Shown here: positions 57,146 through 64,000 of the stretch, in pieces
How the letters are laid out: each line of letters begins with the position of its first letter
Numbering within the stretch: the first letter of the stretch is position 1
Source of the DNA: Megasphaera stantonii
GTDB taxonomy: Bacteria; Bacillota; Negativicutes; Veillonellales; Megasphaeraceae
Assembly (NCBI RefSeq): GCF_003367905.1
Contig: NZ_CP029462.1
Coordinates: 806,001-870,000 of the forward strand
Reading direction: 5' to 3'
DNA: 64,000 bases
The notes under the pieces: generated by a model
Seen by the model: only the letters and a program-made list of their open reading frames with translations
Databases searched by the model: none
Told to the model about the DNA's origin: nothing
Translations under genes and position numbers: made by a program

Positions 57146-58450
57146 ATGCTCTGATGCATCAATACGGTGAATATCGCCGACAATACAAAGGAGAGAAAAG
57201 ACGCCGACAGCCGCCACGGCGCTGATAAATACCATAGCCCCGATGAATGAGTCTGTCACATGTACGATAAAGCCAATGACAATAGGCGTAATAATACCTG
57301 CCAAATTGCCGACAAAGCTGAAAACGCCGCCGGCAATACCCATGGACTCGGCAGGAGCTATATCACCGACAGTACTCCAAAGAATAGCCGCCATGCCTTG
57401 TCCAAAAAAAGAAACGGCCATAATAGCGATAATCACTGCAAGGGAATCGGCGTAATTTGCAGCCATGATCGACATGGAACAGATAAGGCCGCAGACAATA
57501 GGCGTTTTGCGTGCTTTCGACAAGGAAGAACCGCTGCGCAGCATATAATCAGACCAACGCCCGCCCAACAATACGCCGCACAGCGCTCCGGCATAAGGAA
57601 TAACGGCATAAAACCCGGCCTGAATCATAGGAAGCTGCTTAGCCATAACCAAATACATAGGAAACCAGGTCAGGAAGAAATACATTGTACTCGTATTAGC
57701 AAATTGCCCTAAATAAATGCCCAATAACTGGCGATGTTTAAATAGCTCAAGGATCTGCGCTGCTGTAACCTTCTGTGCCGTGCCAGCCTTTTCAGCCTGC
57801 CCTCCGCCTTCCCGGATATAAGCTAGTTCGGCTTCATTGACGCCCTTGCAATCTTTAGGGTCACGATATAAAAGATACCAAAATAAACTGATAATAATGC
57901 CGACACAGCCTGTCACATAAAAAATTTCCCGCCAGCCGAAAGCCTGCAGAATCCAAAACAGCACTGGCGTCAAAAATGCCAATCCAATAAACTCGGCAGC
58001 AGTATAGATCGATGTCGCCGTAGCCCGTTCTCTATCAGGAAACCATGCAGATACGACGCGATTATTCGTCGGAAACGCCGGTGCTTCCGCAGCGCCAATG
58101 AGCATCCGTATGATAAACAGCGCGGTAAAACTGCTGCCCAAGCCCATAATCATCGTAAACAAGGACCAGAAAAACAAGGACAATGCATATGTAATACGCG
58201 GTCCAAGTCTTTCCAGTATATATCCGCCAGGAACCTGCATAAACGCATACGCCCAAGCAAACGCCGACAACAGCATGCCCATTGTTACAGCATTGAAACC
58301 AAGCTCAGCACTCATACTGGAAGCGGCAACAGCCATATTAGTCCGGTCCAAATAATTAATAGCCGTAAGAACAAAAATAAGCGACAACATAAACCAGCGT
58401 TTATTCGTCTTTCGGGGAATAGATTTTTCCACATGTTCCCATCTATTCAT
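57140..58450 (-). CDS. MFS transporter, anion:cation symporter type
   Basis: A 436-residue permease with about 12 hydrophobic segments. The N-terminal INYLDRTNMAVAASSMSAEL and the RG-type loop ERLGPRITYALSLFFWS fit the ACS family (hexuronate, glucarate and aromatic acid carriers). It overlaps the aroD end by six bases on the opposite strand. With the other MFS gene it may import quinate, shikimate or related acids. A terminator lies upstream, so it may have its own promoter. Confidence 0.88.
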   Translation of the reverse strand: MNRWEHVEKSIPRKTNKRWFMLSLIFVLTAINYLDRTNMAVAASSMSAELGFNAVTMGMLLSAFAWAYAFMQVPGGYILERLGPRITYALSLFFWSLFTMIMGLGSSFTALFIIRMLIGAAEAPAFPTNNRVVSAWFPDRERATATSIYTAAEFIGLAFLTPVLFWILQAFGWREIFYVTGCVGIIISLFWYLLYRDPKDCKGVNEAELAYIREGGGQAEKAGTAQKVTAAQILELFKHRQLLGIYLGQFANTSTMYFFLTWFPMYLVMAKQLPMIQAGFYAVIPYAGALCGVLLGGRWSDYMLRSGSSLSKARKTPIVCGLICSMSIMAANYADSLAVIIAIMAVSFFGQGMAAILWSTVGDIAPAESMGIAGGVFSFVGNLAGIITPIVIGFIVHVTDSFIGAMVFISAVAAVGVFSLLCIVGDIHRIDASEHS

Positions 58451-58580
58451 TATACTGCTCCTTTCTCTATCTCGGGGCCGTCTTTATTTGTTATATTTTT
58501 CACATTCTTAAGCAAAAAGAAAGTTACGCTGTACATCCTTGCACATATACAACCATATTGCCAGAAAATTAAAACAAGAA

Positions 58581-58614
58581 TAATAGTAGGAGCTGAAGGC
58601 AGTTCCTACTATTA
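58581..58614 (-). terminator. Terminator between the two MFS genes
   Basis: Fifteen-base arms (58581-58595 and 58600-58614) with one mismatch and an AAGG loop, just after the stop of the upstream MFS gene. On the minus strand TTCTTGTTTT follows. It divides the cluster into two transcripts. Confidence 0.7.
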
Positions 58615-58616
58615 TA

Positions 58617-59840
58617 TTATGCGTGCCGTTTGCTGGAAATATTGACAAACAAGGCCAATAGTACACTCATCAACGTGACAGCACTATTAAAGAGGATCAC
58701 GTATTCCGGCCCGTTATTTCCGCCCATAGAGGCAATAGAGCCGGCAGCAGATACGCCGACCCATGTCCCTATGCTGGACATGACCATGACGACACTGATA
58801 ATCGTTCCTTTCAAATGGGGAAATAAGTCGCTGACAACAGCCGTTACCAGCTGCAGTACGCCGCCGGCTGCCGAATATCCAAGTACAAATCCGCCGATAA
58901 TAGCAATAAGCGGATGATGGACAAAAAGCAAAACAATGAGCATCGTCAAGGCAATAGCCGGATACAGCAGCAATAGGCGAATAGACTTGATATACTTATC
59001 AACGACAGCGGCCGTGAGTAATACAGCAGCGACAATGCCAACAGAATAATAAGACTGGATAATCGCCGGATTCTCCATGCCTACCCATCGTCCAAATTCC
59101 TGATTGCAGTTAACCCATATCTGAAATGTCGCTGTCGTCGTAAAGCCCATGATGATGAGGGCAATGCTGGATGGCGTGAAATGAATCGCCTTTATTTCCT
59201 GCCAGAATGAGGGCTGGTCTTTCGAACTTTTGTCCGCTGCAGTCATTGCTGGAAAAGGCATGACAAAGGTCAATATCGTCAACACAGCACATAAGACAGG
59301 GAATACATAAAACAACGTCGTATACGGCATGTGATTCGAGGCGACGAACAAAATCAGCAGCGGTAAAATAAACTGACCGATGGCAACGAAAAGCTTCGTC
59401 AAAATGCTGGCGACAGCCGTCTTGCCGACGAAGATTTCCATAACTGCCGGCATTACGCCGCCGTTAGAAAAAGCATTAGCAATCCCGCCAATGAGACCGA
59501 ATACGTATGCAGCCTGCAAATTAGTCGAAAATACCATGCCCAAAAAGAAAACTGCATAACAAATACTGCCGACAGCCGACACGATGCGCCGCCCTATCTT
59601 ATCTGATAAGGGGCCTGATACGAAACTGCCAATCAGGCATCCTAACCCCAATGAAGCCGACACCCAGACGACGCCGCTGGCATCAAAGGCGCCATTCGCC
59701 AAAGTCGCCGCGCCCCACTGCGCGGCAAATTCCTGTTTGTACTGTCCCAAAATAGATGCGGCAACACCAAGAACCAGATAGTTAAGGTATAAGACGATAG
59801 CCGTCGGATATAGTCGTTTATGATTTTGTATAATTTCCAT
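58617..59840 (-). CDS. MFS transporter, YdiM/YdiN-like
   Basis: A 407-residue permease with 12 hydrophobic segments. SFVSGPLSDKIGRRIVSAVG is the MFS loop motif, and FVLGYSAAGGVLQLVTAVVS strongly recalls E. coli YdiN, which lies beside ydiB and aroD there. It is 83 bases after the flavoprotein gene in the same operon. The substrate is probably a shikimate- or quinate-like acid, by context only. Confidence 0.86.
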   Translation of the reverse strand: MEIIQNHKRLYPTAIVLYLNYLVLGVAASILGQYKQEFAAQWGAATLANGAFDASGVVWVSASLGLGCLIGSFVSGPLSDKIGRRIVSAVGSICYAVFFLGMVFSTNLQAAYVFGLIGGIANAFSNGGVMPAVMEIFVGKTAVASILTKLFVAIGQFILPLLILFVASNHMPYTTLFYVFPVLCAVLTILTFVMPFPAMTAADKSSKDQPSFWQEIKAIHFTPSSIALIIMGFTTTATFQIWVNCNQEFGRWVGMENPAIIQSYYSVGIVAAVLLTAAVVDKYIKSIRLLLLYPAIALTMLIVLLFVHHPLIAIIGGFVLGYSAAGGVLQLVTAVVSDLFPHLKGTIISVVMVMSSIGTWVGVSAAGSIASMGGNNGPEYVILFNSAVTLMSVLLALFVNISSKRHA

Positions 59841-59923
59841 AAGGTACCTCCGGTCTATCCGGGCAGCTTTTCTTTTACCGAAAAGCTGCCTCTGAGACCT
59901 GCGTATATATACAGCAAAATACG

Positions 59924-61852
59924 TTAAATAGCTAATGCGGCATCGAACGCTTCGCCTGTAGCCAGCATAGCATTGCCCGGGGCCTTGACAGCTTCGCCGA
60001 TGACGAAGACCTGCGGGATAACAGCGGAAAGTTCTTCTTCCAAGGGATTGTAGCTTCGTGAACCCATGGCCAGAACAATCGTGTCAAATCCGCGGATTTC
60101 ACCTTCCGTACCATCAGCAGTCGTATAAGAAACGCCGTCAGCAAAGAACTGTTCAACTTTCGCACCAGGAAGGAGCTGCACATCATGCCGTTCGAAATCC
60201 TGGAAAATAAATAAACGGTTTTCAGCGCTTACATCACCGGCGATGGTATCCTTCATCTCAATTACAGTAACGTCATGATTGCGTTCCGCAAGGAATTCAG
60301 CAGCCTCACATCCAACCATGCCCCCGCCTACGACAAGAGCTTTTTTACCGACATGAACCTTGCCTTCCAGCATATCCTGAGCCGTTACATAGCCGCAGTC
60401 GGCAAGTCCGGAAATCGGCAGGATAAGCGGCTTAGACCCAGTAGCCAAGATGACGGCATCGGGAGCCATCTCCTTGATAAGCTCTGCCGTCGCTTCCGTA
60501 TTCATCCGGATTTTTACGCCAGCGTCTTCACAGCTGACAATAAAGCTGCGGATAGCGCTCGTCAAGTCGCCCTTATCGGCCGGGAATGCCGCAATGTAGA
60601 AATTACCGCCCAACGTGCCGTTCTTTTCCAGCAAGGTAACGTCATGACCGCGAAGAGCGCAAACCTTAGCGGCATATAAACCGCCGGGACCGCCTCCAAC
60701 AACGACGACCTTCTTCGGCACTGCAGCTTTCGTCAGCTCACCTTCCCGGCCCACAATCGGATTGACAGCACACGTAATCGGTTCGCCCTTAAACATTTTC
60801 GGCACGCAGCCCAACAGACAGCCAATACACGGAGTAATAAAATCGGAAGCACCGTGTTTCACTTTATTCGGCATATCCGGATCAGCAATGCTCTGACGGC
60901 CAAAGGCTACGATATCCGCGCGGCCTTCCCGTACCAGGAGTTCTGCATACTGCGGCTCCGTATATCTGCCCACTGTAATAACAGGTACTTCGACAGCCCG
61001 TTTGATTTCCGTAACCAATTCGGCACTAAAGCCGCCATGTACCGCACCGGGAGCCCACATAAATTCATCGTGGAGATGGACGGCGCGGCTGACGTGGAGC
61101 GCATCGACACCGCATTCCTCTGCTAAATACACTGCCACTGCAGCTGCGTCCTGCACGGTCTGGCCGCCTTCGACATCATCGCTGCCGTTAATCCGACACA
61201 AAATAGGCAATGTGCCGTTTGTCTTCTTGCGAATATTTTCAATGATCAGAGAAATGAGCCGCATGCGATTTTCAAAGCAGCCGCCGAATTCGTCAAGGCG
61301 ATTGTTCGTCCGCGAGGAAATAAAAGTGCTGACTAAATAGCCGTGAGCACAATGCACCTCGACCATATCGATGCCGGCGCGCTGAGCGCGGGCTGCCGCG
61401 TCGCCGTAGCATTCGATGAGTTTGTAAATTTCTTCTCGGGAAATAGCCTGGGGGATTTCCCGGCCGCTCGACGGCGCAATAGCACTGGCAGCCTTCAGCG
61501 GATACCCTGTCAGCTTAGAATTGCCTTCCGGACCAGCATGCTGCAGCTGGATCGAAACTTTTGCGCCGTATTTATGACATTCGTCAGCGACAGCGCGGAA
61601 ACTATCTATGGTATCGTCGGAATACAGGCAGGGCTTGCGGGGTCCGCCCTTAGCTTCTTTGTATACAACCGTCGATTCTATCGTAATAAGGCCGTAGCCG
61701 CCTTTGGCACGGGCACCGTAATATGCAACGGATTTACTGCTCAAGGAGCCGTCCGTATTGGCAAAATTATTGCCCATGGGCGGAACAGCGAAGCGGTTGG
61801 GAATCGTCACGCTGCCGATTGTAAGCGGCGAAAACATGGCTTTATACTTCAT
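59924..61852 (-). CDS. Old Yellow Enzyme-family FeS flavoprotein (enoate/dienoyl reductase-like)
   Basis: A 642-residue protein with an FMN TIM barrel (residues 1 to about 330) and a cysteine cluster CIGCLLGCVPKMFKGEPITC for one 4Fe-4S near 340. A C-terminal FAD/NAD(P)H module follows, with VVVVGGGPGGLYAAKVCALR and ALVVGGGMVGCEAAEFL. This is the layout of 2,4-dienoyl-CoA reductase, enoate reductase and BaiCD/BaiH. It likely reduces an activated carbon-carbon double bond. In an operon with aroE, a shikimate-pathway enone such as 3-dehydroshikimate is a candidate substrate, but that is inference. Confidence 0.88.
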   Translation of the reverse strand: MKYKAMFSPLTIGSVTIPNRFAVPPMGNNFANTDGSLSSKSVAYYGARAKGGYGLITIESTVVYKEAKGGPRKPCLYSDDTIDSFRAVADECHKYGAKVSIQLQHAGPEGNSKLTGYPLKAASAIAPSSGREIPQAISREEIYKLIECYGDAAARAQRAGIDMVEVHCAHGYLVSTFISSRTNNRLDEFGGCFENRMRLISLIIENIRKKTNGTLPILCRINGSDDVEGGQTVQDAAAVAVYLAEECGVDALHVSRAVHLHDEFMWAPGAVHGGFSAELVTEIKRAVEVPVITVGRYTEPQYAELLVREGRADIVAFGRQSIADPDMPNKVKHGASDFITPCIGCLLGCVPKMFKGEPITCAVNPIVGREGELTKAAVPKKVVVVGGGPGGLYAAKVCALRGHDVTLLEKNGTLGGNFYIAAFPADKGDLTSAIRSFIVSCEDAGVKIRMNTEATAELIKEMAPDAVILATGSKPLILPISGLADCGYVTAQDMLEGKVHVGKKALVVGGGMVGCEAAEFLAERNHDVTVIEMKDTIAGDVSAENRLFIFQDFERHDVQLLPGAKVEQFFADGVSYTTADGTEGEIRGFDTIVLAMGSRSYNPLEEELSAVIPQVFVIGEAVKAPGNAMLATGEAFDAALAI

Positions 61853-61874
61853 AGTTGTACCCTCTCCTTACCAT

Positions 61875-62750
61875 TTATTCAGCAAAAAATTTTTCTTCTA
61901 CTTCTTTGTAAGGCATATCCTGGCCCGTATACAATTTAAACGCCGCCACGCCCTGCCACAGCAGCATGCCGATACCGCCGATAGCAGCTTTACATCCTGC
62001 CTTCTGTGCTTCTTTGATTAAGATAGTTTCTCGAGGATTGTATACCGTATCGGCTACAACCAAATCGGGACGGAGATACTCAGGATGAATCAAGCTGTCA
62101 TCATCGAGGGGCTTCATGCCCATTTTCGTCGCATTGACGAGAATATCCGCATCTGCAATGGCAGTCTTCAAAGCTTCAGCATTGGCCAAATCATCGACTT
62201 CGACATGGCAGGCCGGTACGGCTTCACTCAACTTAGCGGCAATATCTTCGGCATTGGCATAAAATTCATCTTTAATATTAAAAATCTTCAAATCAGCAGC
62301 TCCATCCAATGCTGTCTGTACGGCAATAGCCGTCGCAGCACCGCCGGCACCCAATAAGACAATTTTTTTCCCCTGTACGCCGACGCCGTGTTCCTGCAGA
62401 TTTTTGACAAATCCGATACCGTCCGTATTATAAGCAACGAGCTTGCCTTCTTCTGTAATGACGACAGTATTGCTGGCTCCAATCAATTTCGCAGCCGGCG
62501 TGATTTCGTCAACATAATTCAGCACTTCCCGCTTGCAGGGCATGGTGACGTTAAAACCGCCGACGTTCAGCATTTTGAGAGCAGCAACGCCTTCGCCGAC
62601 CTTATCGACGGGAATATCAAAGGCCAGGTATGCCGCATCAATACCCAGACGTGCGAAGGAATAATTGTACATAGCCGGCGAGCCGGAATGCCCTACAGGA
62701 GAACCGATCAATGCAAATAAACGAGTATGTCCAGAAATTCTTGTTTCCAT
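61875..62750 (-). CDS. aroE: Shikimate/quinate dehydrogenase (AroE/YdiB type)
   Basis: A 291-residue dehydrogenase. The substrate site has SPVGHSGSPAMYN, K73 in NVTMPCKREVLNYVDE and the YNTDGIGF motif. The cofactor motif is VLLGAGGAATAIAVQ near 130 and ADTVYNPRETILIKEAQKAG follows. Length and phrases such as ILVNATKMGMKPLDDDSLI and GMLLWQGVAAFKLYTGQDMP are closer to E. coli YdiB, which uses quinate and shikimate with NAD or NADP, than to AroE. It follows the TIM-barrel gene after 40 bases. Confidence 0.92.
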   Translation of the reverse strand: METRISGHTRLFALIGSPVGHSGSPAMYNYSFARLGIDAAYLAFDIPVDKVGEGVAALKMLNVGGFNVTMPCKREVLNYVDEITPAAKLIGASNTVVITEEGKLVAYNTDGIGFVKNLQEHGVGVQGKKIVLLGAGGAATAIAVQTALDGAADLKIFNIKDEFYANAEDIAAKLSEAVPACHVEVDDLANAEALKTAIADADILVNATKMGMKPLDDDSLIHPEYLRPDLVVADTVYNPRETILIKEAQKAGCKAAIGGIGMLLWQGVAAFKLYTGQDMPYKEVEEKFFAE

Positions 62751-62790
62751 GTTATATCACCTTTCATTTTAGAATATATTGTTTTATTCA

Positions 62791-63633
62791 TTATTGGAGA
62801 GCTTCAGGCCAAACCGATTCCAATACGGTTTTTGTATGGTCATAATCATGAACAGCCGTTTCGGCAACGCCTTTTGCTAAAATATCATCGCTGATGACTT
62901 CAACGCCGATGACGGCCGGTTTAATGCCCTTATCCTTGATCATCTTGACAAAACCTGCCGTGTCGCCATATCCCGTGCCGGGCGCTACGCGGTCATGCAT
63001 GGACTCATCGCGAAGAATAGCCGCTGCATATGGACGGGCCAGGACATCATTAATCTGAATGGACACGACCTTATCAGCAGGTACATCGGCAAGGATAGAC
63101 GGATCATACGACTGGTTAGCCCGTACCCAGTGCCATGTATCAAGGATAAGCTTGGCATTATCACAACCAGACAGTTTTACTACATCCCAAGCTTTTTTGA
63201 CATCGGGAAGACCGCTGTACGGCATAGGTTCTACACCGATGACCCATTTGCCGGCACGCTGGCATAATTCTTTCAATTTCTGCGCTGTATGCTCCACAGA
63301 ATAATTCTCCATAAGACCGCAGTTGATATGCTGTACGCCGAACAATTCGCACATGTGGAAGCAAATTTGTTCTTTATACTTCTGCTCATACGAACGATGA
63401 TTTTCGGCCCATTGTACAATGTATTCTACTTCCGTGACTTTCATATCATATTTTTTCAAAATTGCCAAAATATCTTCATCGTGAAGCCCTTCAGCTAACG
63501 CGTCGACATACGTTTCAGCACGAAGGCCGATTCCTTCAAAGCCGGCTTCTTTGGCAGCGCGCACGCGTTCTTCAAAGGTGCATTGGTCTCCTAATGACCA
63601 GGAACTAATCGTAATAGGGAATTTTTTTGACAT
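62791..63633 (-). CDS. Xylose-isomerase-like TIM-barrel protein (3-dehydroshikimate dehydratase candidate)
   Basis: A 280-residue AP-endonuclease-2/xylose-isomerase-like TIM barrel. Likely metal ligands are the acidic and histidine residues in VIGVEPMPYSG, LILDTWHWVRAN, SIQINDVLARP and VIGVEVISDD. The superfamily includes sugar epimerases, IolE and the AsbF/QuiC 3-dehydroshikimate dehydratases. As first gene of an operon with a YdiB-like dehydrogenase, a dehydroshikimate-acting enzyme is plausible. An isomerase of a related carbocyclic acid is the alternative. AAGGAG precedes the ATG. Confidence 0.8.
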   Translation of the reverse strand: MSKKFPITISSWSLGDQCTFEERVRAAKEAGFEGIGLRAETYVDALAEGLHDEDILAILKKYDMKVTEVEYIVQWAENHRSYEQKYKEQICFHMCELFGVQHINCGLMENYSVEHTAQKLKELCQRAGKWVIGVEPMPYSGLPDVKKAWDVVKLSGCDNAKLILDTWHWVRANQSYDPSILADVPADKVVSIQINDVLARPYAAAILRDESMHDRVAPGTGYGDTAGFVKMIKDKGIKPAVIGVEVISDDILAKGVAETAVHDYDHTKTVLESVWPEALQ

Positions 63634-63729
63634 CGTATATACATCTCCTTATATGATTTTCGTGAAAATTAGAACTATATATACTGCACAGATGCTATAT
63701 GCATCACATGCATCACTAACTCTGTGAAC

Positions 63730-63758
63730 ATAGTAACATGTCAGTTCCCTATTAACAA
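63730..63758 (-). promoter_or_regulatory. Candidate promoter of the aroE operon
   Basis: On the minus strand TTGTTA (63753-63758), 17 bases, TACTAT (63730-63735). The match is moderate, as expected for an activator-dependent promoter. The predicted start near 63723 puts the palindrome at 63779-63795 at about -64. Confidence 0.5.
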
Positions 63759-63778
63759 ATCAATCATTTTTATTTTTC

Positions 63779-63795
63779 CATAGATTACATCTATG
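63779..63795. promoter_or_regulatory. LysR-type operator between the aroE operon and lysR
   Basis: A perfect 7-3-7 palindrome, CATAGAT TAC ATCTATG, containing T-N11-A. It lies between the divergent genes, centred about 64 bases upstream of the predicted operon start, the usual place for a LysR recognition site. It is 36 bases before the lysR ATG, so autoregulation is likely. Confidence 0.65.
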
Positions 63796-63830
63796 TACTA
63801 TGATATACTACAGCTAAGGAGGAATACGCT

Positions 63831-64000
63831 ATGAATTTATCGCAACTTAGATACTTCGTAAAATTGGCCCACGAAAAGCATTATACAAAAGCAGCCGAGC
63901 AGCTCTGCATTACTCAACCCAGCCTGAGCCATGCTATTTCAACGCTGGAAAAAGAATTGGGAGTACAGCTATTTGAAAAGAAAAGCCGCAACACCGAGCT
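63831..64000 (+). CDS. LysR-family regulator, N-terminal part (cut by window end)
   Basis: The first 56 codons are present. They encode the winged helix-turn-helix, with YTKAAEQLCITQPSLSHAIS and TLEKELGVQLFEKKSRNTEL, the standard LysR DNA-binding start. AAGGAGG precedes the ATG. The gene is divergent from the aroE/flavoprotein/MFS operon and its regulator candidate. The effector domain lies beyond the window. Confidence 0.93.
   Translation, partial: MNLSQLRYFVKLAHEKHYTKAAEQLCITQPSLSHAISTLEKELGVQLFEKKSRNTE

Overview
The window reads as a chromosomal segment of a Megasphaera-like member of the Negativicutes (Veillonellales). Three things suggest this. The third CoA-transferase looks, from memory, very close to Megasphaera elsdenii propionate CoA-transferase. 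It heads a full acrylate-pathway gene set (lactoyl-CoA dehydratase, its activator and an acyl-CoA dehydrogenase). The RNA polymerase beta-prime subunit lacks the proteobacterial trigger-loop insert but carries an extra block of about 160 residues. The genus is an inference, since no database search was possible.

Positions 1-18500 (all minus strand) hold the translation and transcription core: the S10 ribosomal operon from rpsJ to rplN (cut by the window edge), the str operon rplGB-rpsL-rpsG-fusA-tuf behind a near-consensus promoter, and rpoB-rpoC. The rpoB promoter is followed by a terminator-like hairpin inside its own leader. Upstream come tyrS, nhaA and a class III fructose-1,6-bisphosphatase.

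Positions 23000-39300 are a mixed metabolic region. It contains gdhA, a nitrilase / AEC permease / M20 amidohydrolase operon, ybaK with an overlapping family 4 uracil-DNA glycosylase, an AAA-ATPase/PD-(D/E)XK protein, a small phage-like remnant, tRNA-Gly(CCC), a secreted protein, pyruvate:ferredoxin oxidoreductase, and a LysR regulator followed by two tandem ketopantoate-reductase-family genes.

Positions 39300-47400 hold a tandem duplication of a three-gene operon: GntP-type permease, family I CoA-transferase and PhaJ-type (R)-enoyl-CoA hydratase. Promoter, operator-like palindrome and structured 3' trailer are duplicated too. The order fits uptake of a 3-hydroxy acid, activation by CoA transfer and dehydration to the enoyl-CoA. 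The copies are mosaic, with nearly identical tracts beside diverged ones, as expected from gene conversion. A LysR gene lies just upstream.

Positions 49200-56300 hold the acrylate operon on the plus strand: pct, a two-domain VOC/methylmalonyl-CoA-epimerase-like protein, lcdC, lcdA, lcdB and an acyl-CoA dehydrogenase. The unexpected member is the VOC protein, a recent internal duplication with both putative metal sites intact. It could be a lactoyl-CoA epimerase feeding the dehydratase.

Positions 56300-64000 hold a shikimate/quinate-type cluster: aroD, two MFS transporters, an Old Yellow Enzyme/FeS flavoprotein, a YdiB-like shikimate dehydrogenase, a xylose-isomerase-like TIM barrel and a divergent LysR gene cut by the window end. 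Its position next to CoA-transferase and acyl-CoA dehydrogenase genes recalls the E. coli ydiM-ydiN-ydiB-aroD-ydiF-ydiO neighbourhood.
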